Assembly (NCBI RefSeq): GCF_015207105.1
Contig: NZ_JADEXO010000013.1
Coordinates: 1 to 64,000 of the forward strand
From: a cf. Phormidesmis sp. LEGE 11477
GTDB lineage: Bacteria > Cyanobacteriota > Cyanobacteriia > Phormidesmidales > Phormidesmidaceae
Direction of reading: 5' to 3'
Length of the DNA: 64,000 nucleotides
Under the pieces are notes generated by a model. The model searched no databases. It saw only the letters and a list, made by a program, of their open reading frames with translations, and had not been told where the DNA came from. This document shows positions 18,603 to 26,879 of this stretch, one piece after another (the stretch's first letter is position 1; every line of letters begins with the position of its first letter). The position numbers and the translations under genes were made by a program.

Positions 18603-19195
18603 TTACTCTACAATTCCTGCATTAGGTTTCTCTCAGGATAGAAATACTTAACTTAATTTACCATTTGCGTAGTTCGATCGCATGGCTACGCTATTTTGAT
18701 GCAGAGTTACTACCCTTATTGGCTATGCATTGATAGCAGTTTTAGACTGCGACAGCTACACGCAACTACACAAGTAGAAAATCATTCTACGCAAACGTAA
18801 ACAATTAAGTCCATTCATATCTTTTACGGTAGGTGGTAGTGGTTGAAGAAACTCAAAGGCAGCTTTTTGCCGTATCTGTTTGTCTTTAGAATAGACCATA
18901 GCCTAATATACCTAAATCATAATATGCTTATGAAGTTAGCTATGAAGTCAACGACTAAGTAAGAAGCTACGAAAAGGGCACGGTTAAAAATCACAGCTCT
19001 TCGTACTTTATACAAAAATGCTACACCCCTGTTCTATAGTGCAAAGTGCCATATTAGCGGTGCGAAGAGGGCGTCGTCGTATGATGCTAGGGAATGCTCA
19101 CTAACATGAAGTATTAGGCCCGAGTAGTTGCGAAAAAGCAGCTAGATAGCCAACAGAAGTAAGGACTGCTGAACTCGAAGCTATCAAGCTGACAA
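18603..19195. other. Non-coding gap, no gene seen
   Basis: 593 bp of AT-rich sequence between the unknown membrane protein and the deaminase gene. Frames are short and lack ribosome-binding sites. No tRNA, terminator with a U-run, or insertion-sequence end was recognised. It may be residual DNA from the same rearrangement that altered 17757-18600. Confidence 0.4.
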
Positions 19196-19684
19196 CTATC
19201 GAACGGTCTGCCAAAAGCGCTGGTGAACCGCTGCTATTTCGGCTTCAACCTCAGCCACTGGCCCTATGACCGTCATTTGCTTTTGACCTCGACCGAAGAC
19301 TTCTCGGCAGGGTAGATTCAAGGTCGGATTCTCAGCGTTATTCCCCGTGATTTCCAACAGTCTTGCTTCGTCAAGTCCATACACTAACTGTCCAATGTTT
19401 GCCCAATATTGCGTTGCCGCGCACATGGCGCAAGGTTCGATTGTTGTGTAAAGCGTGCAGTCCCACAGGTACTGAGCGCTGAAGTTAGTCACAGCGGTTC
19501 TGACTAGAACAGATTCAGCATGATTCACAGTATCGACATTACCTTGCGTTAGCAGCACGGTCTGATGATCGGGTGCAACCAAAATCGCGCCAAAAGGATG
19601 ATGTCCAAAGCGCTGAGCGCGAATGGCAATTTGGTTAGCGTGGCGAAGATGTTCAATGGTCCGATTTGCAGTTGGCTTAGGCAT
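19196..19684 (-). CDS. Nucleoside/nucleobase deaminase (cytidine-deaminase fold)
   Basis: 162 residues from the ATG at 19684, preferred over an upstream ATG at 19741 because the extension is Cys/Leu-rich and not conserved. Zinc-site motifs are intact: NHAESVLVR (His ligand and catalytic Glu) and EPCAMCAATQYW (two Cys ligands). The GHHPFGAILV start and TLYTTIEPCAMC strand place it in the guanine deaminase/tRNA-adenosine deaminase group. The TadA-specific C-terminus is not seen, so free purine or pyrimidine substrates are more likely. It is divergent from a BMP-type nucleoside importer, which fits a salvage or catabolic role on imported nucleosides. The two share a 196-bp control region with 16-bp repeats. 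Confidence 0.83.
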   Translation of the reverse strand: MPKPTANRTIEHLRHANQIAIRAQRFGHHPFGAILVAPDHQTVLLTQGNVDTVNHAESVLVRTAVTNFSAQYLWDCTLYTTIEPCAMCAATQYWANIGQLVYGLDEARLLEITGNNAENPTLNLPCREVFGRGQKQMTVIGPVAEVEAEIAAVHQRFWQTVR

Positions 19685-19712
19685 AGAGAAACATAATAGA
19701 CAGCAATAGTTG

Positions 19713-19808
19713 AGCGTTTCAGCACTCAAGCGTTCCAGCACTTGAGCGTTTTGATACTTTAGTGATCCGGTACTTAAGCGTTTTAGTCTTAGGCGGTTTA
19801 GTAAACTT
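19713..19808. repeat. Six degenerate 16-bp direct repeats in a divergent promoter region
   Basis: Six units in exact 16-bp register start at 19713, 19729, 19745, 19761, 19777 and 19793. Units one to five share the pattern AGCGTTTNAGTACTTA with one to five mismatches; the sixth is weaker. They lie between the starts of the deaminase gene (19684) and the BMP lipoprotein (19881). A 16-bp spacing is about 1.5 helical turns, so alternate units face opposite sides. It may be an operator array or a short tandem repeat without function. Confidence 0.6.
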
Positions 19809-19880
19809 AGGCACCGAATCGCATTCCCAGATTTGCCTATCCTATACAGTGAACTGGAAAGTCTACTGGAAGGTGTACCG

Positions 19881-20948
19881 ATGGGGAACCGCTTTGACCG
19901 CCGCCGATTTTTAGGCTATGGCGCTGCCGCTACGCTCAGCAGCATTTTGCTTAAGGCTTGCGCTGTGGCTGATACAGACGTAGAAGACGCTACTGCGGAG
20001 GCAGGCGCGGCGACAGACTCGGAAGCGAAAGGACTGGCGATCGCACTACCTGGCACGATTACAGACGGCGGCTGGAATCAGCTTGGCTACGAGGGTGTAA
20101 AGCGTACAGGCGATCAGCTTGGCATCGAGGTTGCCTATGTTGAACAGGTAGCCAACGCCGATCAAACAGAAGCCCTAGCCGATTTTGCTCGGCAGGGATA
20201 TGGTCTAGTGGTCGGCCATGGCGGTCAGTTTGACGCCGCCATTGAGCAGGTAGCGCTTGATTTTCCAGAGACTTTCTTTCTAGGGGTCAATGGCGATATT
20301 GCCGGCGACAACTATGCCTGCGTACGGACGAACTACAATCAAATGCTGTATCTGAGCGGCATGATTGGTGCGGCGATGAGTCAAACTAAAAAGCTGGCCT
20401 ATCTCGCGGGGATGGAATTCAAGTCTACGCAGCAGCAGAGCGTAGCGATGGATCTGGGGGCCAAGGCGATGGACCCGGAGGCTGAAGTCGTCGTCAGCTT
20501 TGTCGGAGATTTTAACGATATTGCCAAGGCAAAGGAATCGGCACTGGCGCTAATTGCGAGCGGTGTTGACGTCATTTTTCACAACTTAGATAATTCAGCG
20601 CCAGCGGTTCTACAAGCCTGCGAAGAAGCGGGTATCTATGCCATCGGCAACAATGTCGATCAGTTCGAGCTAGCCCCTGATGCGATTTTGACCAGCGCCA
20701 TTCAAGATATTGGCGGTGCGATTACAGAAGTCGCGGCTCTATCTGCCACGGGCGAAATTGAAGGGAAGAAATATGTCATTGGCCTAGAGAGCCCTGAATT
20801 AGTCAGGTTTGGCACTTTTAATGAGGTGGTGCCCGCCGAAGTCAGAGAGAAAGTAGATGCGATCGCGGCTGATATGATCGCGGACAAGCTGACGTTTGAA
20901 GATACTGAAGAAAACGGTAAGGCGTCTGTCAAAGTGGTGACGTCATAA
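19881..20948 (+). CDS. BMP-family substrate-binding lipoprotein of a nucleoside ABC importer
   Basis: 355 residues from the ATG at 19881, which follows a GGAAGG box. An in-frame ATG at 19833 would put 16 extra residues before the signal. The N-terminus carries a twin-arginine motif (DRRRFLGYG) and then a lipobox (LLKAC), suggesting Tat export and lipid anchoring. The mature part is a Bmp/Med-type periplasmic binding fold: LALPGTITDGGWNQLGYEGV, GHGGQFDAAIEQVA and FHNLDNSAPAVLQAC are family landmarks. The family binds purine nucleosides or related ligands. The gene heads a four-gene operon with one ATPase and two permeases. The Tat-plus-lipobox combination is less usual for this family. Confidence 0.9.
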   Translation: MGNRFDRRRFLGYGAAATLSSILLKACAVADTDVEDATAEAGAATDSEAKGLAIALPGTITDGGWNQLGYEGVKRTGDQLGIEVAYVEQVANADQTEALADFARQGYGLVVGHGGQFDAAIEQVALDFPETFFLGVNGDIAGDNYACVRTNYNQMLYLSGMIGAAMSQTKKLAYLAGMEFKSTQQQSVAMDLGAKAMDPEAEVVVSFVGDFNDIAKAKESALALIASGVDVIFHNLDNSAPAVLQACEEAGIYAIGNNVDQFELAPDAILTSAIQDIGGAITEVAALSATGEIEGKKYVIGLESPELVRFGTFNEVVPAEVREKVDAIAADMIADKLTFEDTEENGKASVKVVTS

Positions 20949-20994
20949 GAAATCGGTACCGAAAATCGACGCCAAAAGAGGTTTAGGAGTTTCT

Positions 20995-22584
20995 ATGGGT
21001 GGCGATCTGCGCCTGACGGCAATTACGAAGCGGTTTGGGGCGATCGCCGCCAACGACAATATTAATCTGACCGTTCGCGAAGGCTCTATCCACGGCTTGC
21101 TTGGTGAAAATGGAGCGGGCAAATCCACGCTGATGAACATTCTTTCTGGGCTGTATCAGCCAGATTCAGGAGAGATTTCTCTAGCCGGAGAGCAGATACA
21201 AATTGAGTCGCCTGCGGATGCGATTCGCCACGGCATCGGCATGATCCATCAGCACTTTATGCTGGTAAAACAGCTAACAGTGGTAGAAAATATCATCTTA
21301 GGACAGTCCAAACAGAGCGGATTAAACAAAGCTGCTAGCAGGCTCCGGCTGAACCTCAAAGAACAGTCTGACGCGATCGCCCAGCTCGGAAAAACCTACG
21401 GCTTAGAAGTGCCGCCGATGGCCTTGGTCAGCACGCTGCCAGTCGGCATTCAACAGCGAGTAGAGATTCTCAAAGTGCTTTGCCGTCAGGCTCGGATCTT
21501 GATCTTGGACGAACCGACAGCCGTACTCTCGCCGACCGAGATTCAGTCGTTTCTAACCGTCTTAAAGCAGCTCGCTGCTCGTAATCACACTATTATTTTT
21601 ATTAGCCACAAGCTAGACGAGATTATGGATGTCTGTAGCGAGGTGACTATTCTGCGGCGGGGGCAAGTTGTTGCTTCTGTGCCAACGAACAGAACGAATC
21701 GGGCCGAGCTGGCACAGCTAATGGTGGATAGAGCCGTTGAGATTAATACCCAATCTTCACCTCAGCCGGTGGGTGATGTTGTCTTGGATATCCGAGATCT
21801 GTGGGTCAACGCTGAGCATCGTCAGGTGGCGGCGCTGCGAGGGCTGTCTTTGCAGATCCGCGCAGGCGAAATCTTTGGCATTGCTGGGGTGGATGGCAAT
21901 GGACAGCGAGAACTAGCCGACGCGATCGCCCATCTGCTTCCCATTCAAAAAGGCACCATTGAGATCATTTCTCCGGCCTCAACTAAAACCAAGCCAAAAT
22001 CTGTAGCCTACATCCCAGAAGATCGGCAAAAGCAGGGACTGATCTTGAGCTTTTCGATTGCTCGAAATCTCGTGCTCAAAGCTTTCTCTAAACTGCCTTT
22101 CTGTCGGCGGTGGATACTTGACAACAAAAAGATTACAGCTCATGCCAAGCAGGCGATTGACGCTTTTGACATTCGAGCTAGCAGCCCGCTGCTCAAAGCT
22201 GGCCAGCTCTCTGGGGGCAATCAGCAAAAGATAATTCTGGCCAGAGAGCTAGCGGGCGAGCCAGCGCTGATTATCGCGATGCAGCCAACGAGAGGACTAG
22301 ACATCGGCGCGACCGCCGCTGTTCAGCAGAGTTTGCGATCGCAGCGAGCTAAAGGCGCGGCCATCTTGTATATTTCAACCGAGCTAGAAGACGTGATGGC
22401 GATGAGCGATCGCCTGGGCGTGATCTATCGCGGTCAGCTCGTCGATGTGCTCGATCCCAATGCGGCTACCCTGGAGCGCATTGGCCTACTGATGGCGGGG
22501 CAGTCTTCTTCTTCTTCTCCGCAAAACTACCCTAGTGAAACGCTTCAGGAGTCCGCTAATGAGCCCGCCGGTAAACCCGCCTGA
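20995..22584 (+). CDS. Nucleoside ABC transporter ATP-binding protein (double ATPase)
   Basis: 529 residues with two fused nucleotide-binding domains, as in the BmpB/NupA and sugar MglA-like families. The first domain has Walker A GENGAGKST near residue 40, a Q-loop in MIHQHFML, an LPVGIQQRVEIL signature and Walker B ILILDEPTAVL. The second has a degenerate Walker A (GVDGNGQRE), signature SGGNQQKIILARE and an altered Walker B (ALIIAMQPTRGLD). Asymmetric competence is normal in this group. It starts 46 nt after the lipoprotein gene behind an AGGAG box, and the next gene starts 26 nt before its end. It energises import by the two permeases that follow. Confidence 0.93.
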   Translation: MGGDLRLTAITKRFGAIAANDNINLTVREGSIHGLLGENGAGKSTLMNILSGLYQPDSGEISLAGEQIQIESPADAIRHGIGMIHQHFMLVKQLTVVENIILGQSKQSGLNKAASRLRLNLKEQSDAIAQLGKTYGLEVPPMALVSTLPVGIQQRVEILKVLCRQARILILDEPTAVLSPTEIQSFLTVLKQLAARNHTIIFISHKLDEIMDVCSEVTILRRGQVVASVPTNRTNRAELAQLMVDRAVEINTQSSPQPVGDVVLDIRDLWVNAEHRQVAALRGLSLQIRAGEIFGIAGVDGNGQRELADAIAHLLPIQKGTIEIISPASTKTKPKSVAYIPEDRQKQGLILSFSIARNLVLKAFSKLPFCRRWILDNKKITAHAKQAIDAFDIRASSPLLKAGQLSGGNQQKIILARELAGEPALIIAMQPTRGLDIGATAAVQQSLRSQRAKGAAILYISTELEDVMAMSDRLGVIYRGQLVDVLDPNAATLERIGLLMAGQSSSSSPQNYPSETLQESANEPAGKPA

Positions 22585-23698
22585 GCGCAAATTACAACAG
22601 AATCCGTCGCGTTCACTGACGTACCGACTAATGCACCAATCAAAAACTGCGCTGCGAGCGGCCTATCCACCGATGCTGGCAGTTTTAGCTGCGCTGCTAG
22701 TGGGGGCGATGCTGATGCTGGTCGCCGGGGCCAGCCCGATTGCGGCCTACAGCGCCCTATTTCGTCAGGCGCTCACCACCTACTTTGGCTTTGCCGATAC
22801 GCTGGCCAAAACGACACCGCTGCTGCTGGCTAGTTTGGGCGTTTTGGTGGCCCTGAGGGCTGGACAGTTTAATCTGGGCGCAGAGGGTCAGCTATATATG
22901 GGCGGCTTGGGTAGTTTGCTAGTCGGGCTGGCCCTGCCGGGCTGGCCCGTGTGGATACATCTACCGCTAGCGCTGCTCGGCGGGTTTGGCTTTGGCGCTG
23001 CCTGGGGGGCGATCGCAGGCTATCTCAAAGTCGCTCGCGGGCTCAACGAAGTGCTCACCACCCTGCTACTAAACTACGTGGCCCAGTACCTGATCAGCTA
23101 TTTCGTCAATGGCCCGCTGAAGGCCGAAAACGCGCCGAGTCCCTTTTCTGAGCTAGTGGCTGTCTCGGCTCGCCTGCCGACGATTTTGCCAAAGACGCAG
23201 GCGCACGCGGGTATTTTTCTGGGACTGGCGATCGCGATTCTGCTGACGGTGGCCTTTGCAATCACGCCGTGGGGCTACCGGGTAGATGCCGTTGGCCAAA
23301 ATCCGATTGCCGCTCGCTATGCGGGCATTTCTACGAATAGGACTATATTGAGCGTCATGGCGATTTCAGGCGGCCTAGCCGGGTTAGCGGGCAGCAGTGA
23401 AGTCCTGGGGCTGAAGCGGCGGCTGTTTGAGAATTTTTCGCCGGGTTATGGATTTGATGCGCTGGCGATCGCCCTACTCAGTCGCGGCAATCCTGCGGCT
23501 GTGATTCTTACCTCGTTTTTCTTTGGCGCTATTCGCAGCGGTGCCAGTGTCATGCAGCGCAATGCTTCTGTTCCAGTTTCTATTATCTACGCCATCCAAG
23601 GTCTGATCGTTCTATTTGTGGCAATCAGCCTCACTTTAGACACTCAGAGCAGAGTCAGCCTGTTCTCTGCCAAATCAACCAAAGAACAACAAACTTGA
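22559..23698 (+). CDS. Nucleoside ABC transporter permease 1 (BmpC/NupP-like)
   Basis: 379 residues from the ATG at 22559, chosen for the AGGAG box 7 nt upstream. It overlaps the ATPase gene by 26 nt. About ten membrane helices are visible, starting AAYPPMLAVLAALLVGAMLML. The family signature LRAGQFNLGAEGQLYMGG occurs near residue 110 and the EAA-like cytoplasmic loop GLNEVLTTLLLNYVAQYL follows. A second conserved loop, AVGQNPIAARYAGIS, lies near 245. This is the BPD_transp_2 type permease that pairs with the shorter one at 23747. Confidence 0.92.
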   Translation: MSPPVNPPERKLQQNPSRSLTYRLMHQSKTALRAAYPPMLAVLAALLVGAMLMLVAGASPIAAYSALFRQALTTYFGFADTLAKTTPLLLASLGVLVALRAGQFNLGAEGQLYMGGLGSLLVGLALPGWPVWIHLPLALLGGFGFGAAWGAIAGYLKVARGLNEVLTTLLLNYVAQYLISYFVNGPLKAENAPSPFSELVAVSARLPTILPKTQAHAGIFLGLAIAILLTVAFAITPWGYRVDAVGQNPIAARYAGISTNRTILSVMAISGGLAGLAGSSEVLGLKRRLFENFSPGYGFDALAIALLSRGNPAAVILTSFFFGAIRSGASVMQRNASVPVSIIYAIQGLIVLFVAISLTLDTQSRVSLFSAKSTKEQQT

Positions 23699-23746
23699 AT
23701 ACCCTGTCTGCGAAACCCTTTTAGCCTTCTATGCTATGACACTGTT

Positions 23747-24670
23747 ATGACACCTATCGACTTTATCTCTGACTTTCTATCGGCCTGCCTGCGGCTTAGC
23801 GTTCCACTTGCCTTTGCGGCGCTAGGTGGACTGATTTCAGAGCGATCAGGCGTTCTCAATATTGGCCTAGAAGGGATGATTTTGACGGGTGCTTTTGCCG
23901 GTGCGGCCACTGCGATCGCGCTCGATCAGGTTTGGCCAGCGGTAGGCGTTGCCTTAGTCGCGGGGGCGATGGTGGGGCTTTTACACGCCTATCTTTGCGT
24001 TAGCTTGGGCGTCAATCAGTTGGTGTCAGGGCTAGCAATCAACCTCACCGCCGCCGGGCTCACTACCTACGGTGCCAGACTTTTGTTTGAAACTGGAACG
24101 GTCGCGCTACCGGCGATCGCGCCGCTCAATATTCCGGGGTTTCAGCAGTTGCCGATTGTGGGCGTATTCTTTCAACAAGATCCGCTCTTCTATCTGTTGT
24201 TGTTATTGCTGCCGCTGACGACCTACGCCCTCTTTCACACCCACTGGGGACTTTCTTTACGCGCCGTTGGCAACGCCCCGCGAGCTGCTGACACTGCTGG
24301 CGTCTCGGTTAGCCGCGTTCGATATTGTAGCGTTATTTTCTGTGGCGGGCTTTGCGGATTGGCAGGTGCTTATCTCACCTTAGTTCACGTTGGATTTTTT
24401 ACTGAAAACATGAGCGCCGGCAAAGGCTTTATTGCCCTCGCTGCGCTCATTTTTGGCCGCTGGCATCCTGTTGCCACCACCCTAGCCTGTTTGTTGTTTG
24501 GCACGACCGAAGCGCTACAGCTCCGCATCCAGGCATACGGCCTCGATATCCCTTATCAGCTATTGGCCATGCTCCCCTATCTGACTGCCTTAGCCGCCCT
24601 TGCAGGTCTGGCGGGCAAAGCCACACCGCCCGCTGCTCTGGGCATTCCATACACGAAAGAGAAACAGTGA
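23747..24670 (+). CDS. Nucleoside ABC transporter permease 2 (BmpD/NupQ-like)
   Basis: 307 residues with about eight to nine membrane helices. Signatures: ERSGVLNIGLEGMILTGAF near residue 30, the loop GVNQLVSGLAINLTAAGL near 90 and SLRAVGNAPRAADTAGVS near 170. It forms the heteromeric channel with permease 1. The gene follows permease 1 by 48 nt and is the last of the operon. It is the same family as permease 1 but the shorter class, so the complete importer (one binding protein, one double ATPase, two permeases) is present. Confidence 0.92.
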   Translation: MTPIDFISDFLSACLRLSVPLAFAALGGLISERSGVLNIGLEGMILTGAFAGAATAIALDQVWPAVGVALVAGAMVGLLHAYLCVSLGVNQLVSGLAINLTAAGLTTYGARLLFETGTVALPAIAPLNIPGFQQLPIVGVFFQQDPLFYLLLLLLPLTTYALFHTHWGLSLRAVGNAPRAADTAGVSVSRVRYCSVIFCGGLCGLAGAYLTLVHVGFFTENMSAGKGFIALAALIFGRWHPVATTLACLLFGTTEALQLRIQAYGLDIPYQLLAMLPYLTALAALAGLAGKATPPAALGIPYTKEKQ

Positions 24671-24693
24671 GATGCAGGCGATCGCGGCCCCTC

Positions 24694-24731
24694 ATCCTTC
24701 TCCCTTCTCCCGACGGCGAAGGGAGAAGGAT
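24694..24731. terminator. Strong hairpin after the nucleoside transporter operon
   Basis: A 13-bp perfect stem, ATCCTTCTCCCTT at 24694-24706 and AAGGGAGAAGGAT at 24719-24731, sits 24 bp after the last permease. There is no U-run directly after it. It may terminate the operon or be one copy of a dispersed cyanobacterial CCTTCTCC-type hairpin repeat. Confidence 0.5.
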
Positions 24732-24783
24732 TCCAAGTCCCTCCCCCTTTAGCGTTCTAAGGAGCACGCAGACTTCATGCTGA

Positions 24784-24880
24784 CTGAGCGTAGTCGTTCG
24801 CGAAGCGTCTCCGAAGGAGTTAGCCACAACCCACCGGCCACCCTACTCTGCGAGAAGGCTACGCCAACGACTACGCTCAG
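24784..24880. repeat. MITE-like inverted repeat element (about 97 bp)
   Basis: A perfect 15-bp terminal inverted repeat, CTGAGCGTAGTCGTT at 24784-24798 and AACGACTACGCTCAG at 24866-24880, encloses CGAAGCGTCTCCGAAGGAG, a motif commonly iterated in cyanobacterial intergenic DNA. Related CGAAG/GGCT pieces recur near 26680-26710, 29225-29260 and 48990-49030. It is probably a non-coding dispersed repeat. Confidence 0.5.
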
Positions 24881-24975
24881 GGTTCGGTTACCATCTGTTC
24901 TGTAACAGATATGTTTTCGCTAAACACGTACTTGAGAGTGCTAGCTACTGATAGAAGTGGATCGCGCCAAAAAAC

Positions 24976-25278
24976 CTAAAGTAGCTTTCTCAGCAAGCTC
25001 ATCGCTTCTCCTTGGGCGGGCGTAATCATCAGCGCTTCTTCGATGGTCAGCACTGGGCTCCACAGTATGGTTTCGCTGTAGTGCAGGCTGTGCAATAGAT
25101 GGATGGTTTGGCGGATGGCCTCTGGTTTGCCAAGTAGGATGTGACGGATCGATTCACCCGGTGCGCTGCTGGCAGGGGTGAGCTGCGGCAGCGGTGAGGT
25201 CTGTAGGTTTGACAGCGTAGCAGTCGATTGCAGGTCGCCAATGGCAGGGTGATCTGCAAGGAAGGTTGTGGATTTCAC
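24976..25278 (-). CDS. Small conserved cyanobacterial protein of unknown function
   Basis: 100 residues. The N-terminal half is low-complexity (Ser, Thr, Pro). The C-terminal half is compact: HILLGKPEAIRQTIHLLHSL, then YSETILWSPVL and GEAMSLLRKLL. From memory this matches a small cyanobacteria-only family with the pattern LGxPEAIRxTIxxLHxLGYAExxxWSPxxP...GExMxILxK, whose role is unknown. No membrane segment or metal motif is present. It is alone on its strand between the transporter operon and a long gap. Confidence 0.6.
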   Translation of the reverse strand: MKSTTFLADHPAIGDLQSTATLSNLQTSPLPQLTPASSAPGESIRHILLGKPEAIRQTIHLLHSLHYSETILWSPVLTIEEALMITPAQGEAMSLLRKLL

Positions 25279-25974
25279 GGGTTTTCTCCAGTTGTGTTTA
25301 GGGACTGCCCATCAATGAGGATCAATTGAGATCGTCAGAAATGAGCGGTGGAAGAAAGCCCCGCGAAAAATTAAGCCACCCCAACTTGCTAAAAGACATC
25401 GCAAAAGCTGGAGTGGCTGTGGCATGATGATCCACAACCTCCACAACTGACTAGACAGTCTTGGGGGCTAGCTGACGGCGACTGGTACCAACAGTCATCG
25501 TCAGCGACTTAAATTTTTCGGGGCGGGTGGGCTGCTAGTCCATTTGCCAATCAAGCGGGAAGCTGACACAACAAACGTCTCTAGAGCCGTAGCACTTACC
25601 CTATCGCCTTTGTTTTCAGCCTGTCAATCATCTAGTCATTGATTTGACAGAGAATCCTTACAATCTACGCCATCTCTGCTTGAGATCACTGGGCATAGCA
25701 TTTCACCAAGATCGAGAAGACGCCTCGATCGAGAAGACGCCTCGATCGAGAAGACGCTTTCGCAAGCACAGACTTACATAGACAGCTTTGTTGTTCCTAG
25801 GCAGACAAATACAGTACCTATCCGGGTACTATGGTTCTGACTTTTTTCATACATAATAGGACTGTCGAACTTGTTTGACATCCACTAAACACTTGAATCA
25901 GTGCTGTACATACCAAACAAGTACACAAATCTATCTGTCTTATAACTTTCTTCCCTGCTAAACAACCAAGCGCT
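25279..25974. other. Non-coding gap with tandem repeat
   Basis: 696 bp between two convergent or diverging small genes. Apart from the 17-bp tandem repeat at 25710-25757, I see no gene. Several TTGACA-like and TATAAT-like hexamers occur in the right 200 bp, which presumably hold the promoter of the gene at 25975, but none is spaced convincingly. Confidence 0.4.
25710..25757. repeat. 17-bp tandem repeat, 2.8 copies
   Basis: GATCGAGAAGACGCCTC occurs at 25710-25726 and 25727-25743, and a third partial copy (14 of 17 bases) at 25744-25757. Copies are identical. It is a short tandemly repeated repetitive sequence, a class common in cyanobacterial intergenic DNA. No spacers, so not CRISPR. Confidence 0.75.
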
Positions 25975-26625
25975 ATGACAAATCAGTACCAAAAATTCGT
26001 TGAATTTCTTTTTGATAGAGATGAATCAGCAGGCGATTGGCGATTCGATTACGGACTGATTGAACCGGATTTGACAGGTGAAGAGATTGTTGAGTTCGTC
26101 CGCCGACTGCTAGAAAACTACGAAACCGATCTCTCTACTTATTCAGATTGGCAGCTTGGGATGGGCGTAGGCTACATTTTCAACAATAGCTGCTCTAACT
26201 TAGCGCTTGTCCTGCGCGACGGCCCCGTTGCCATCGAGAAGAGAGTTGCAGCTATCCGTGCGCTTAAGTCTTTCTTTGCAAACTGTCTAAACGAGAGATG
26301 CGTGGAGGCACTAGGTCACCTATCAGAAGCAGGCAACGAGCTAAATCACTTCTGCTACATGATTTGGGACATTACTCCCCTCACATACTGTGAACAAACG
26401 CCAAAGAAGAATACAATCTACTCTGCCTTAGCTGAGGTAATGAAGTATACGCTTTCACTAGACAATATTGCCTGCGTAGAGAGTGGGCTACATGGTCTTG
26501 GACACCTCGCGCTGTACTACGACAATGCTTCAGCAATCGTCAGAAAGTTCATCAATTCTCACAGCGTTATGGATAAGCACTTGATTGCCTATGCGAAACA
26601 AGCGGAGAAAGGCTGTGTGTTGTAA
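25975..26625 (+). CDS. Helical protein of unknown function
   Basis: 216 residues, mostly predicted alpha-helix with an acidic start (FVEFLFDRDESAGDWRFDYG). It contains a GMGVGYIFNNSCSN segment near 65 and a GLHGLGHLALYYDN segment near 175. Spacing of the helices suggests a HEAT-like solenoid, which is inference. There are no membrane segments, signal peptide or catalytic motif. Short helical proteins of this type often act as immunity or adaptor proteins, but no toxin partner is adjacent. I do not recognise the family. It stands alone between two AT-rich gaps. Confidence 0.65.
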   Translation: MTNQYQKFVEFLFDRDESAGDWRFDYGLIEPDLTGEEIVEFVRRLLENYETDLSTYSDWQLGMGVGYIFNNSCSNLALVLRDGPVAIEKRVAAIRALKSFFANCLNERCVEALGHLSEAGNELNHFCYMIWDITPLTYCEQTPKKNTIYSALAEVMKYTLSLDNIACVESGLHGLGHLALYYDNASAIVRKFINSHSVMDKHLIAYAKQAEKGCVL

Positions 26626-26704
26626 ATTATTCTTGGTTTGAGACTGGCATGTATAGCACTGCGTGGACGTATACTCTTCGAGAAGGCACTAGCGAAGCCA
26701 TGCC

Positions 26705-26810
26705 GAAGGCTATAGCCTACGTATAATTGTCTTGGTGCGCTTTCGCGTTGTATGACAAAGGCTATAGCCTTTCGTGATGTAGTAAGCAAAGTGCGGAAAG
26801 CTATAGCATT
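26705..26810. repeat. Three GCTATAGC-centred palindromes upstream of the SLH porin
   Basis: AAGGCTATAGCCT at about 26706-26718, the 16-bp perfect palindrome AAAGGCTATAGCCTTT at 26757-26772, and a weaker GAAAGCTATAGCATT near 26797-26811 share the core GCTATAGC. They lie 70-175 bp before the porin start. They may be binding sites for a dimeric regulator or copies of a dispersed palindrome. Confidence 0.45.
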
Positions 26811-26879
26811 CTCGAAGTTGATGTAAAAGTCTATTGGCGCTTAACGTGACAGAGTGTCTTTTGATCAGGACGGTAGAGT

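Noticed and set aside
19713-19808. Possible CRISPR array
   Set aside because: The repeats are 16 bp, directly abutting, degenerate and have no spacers; the same holds for 25710-25757 and 52875-52935. No cas genes are present.
24447-24827. 126-codon minus-strand frame over the end of the nucleoside permease
   Set aside because: It is antisense to a strongly conserved permease and includes the downstream hairpin and repeat, so it is not a gene.
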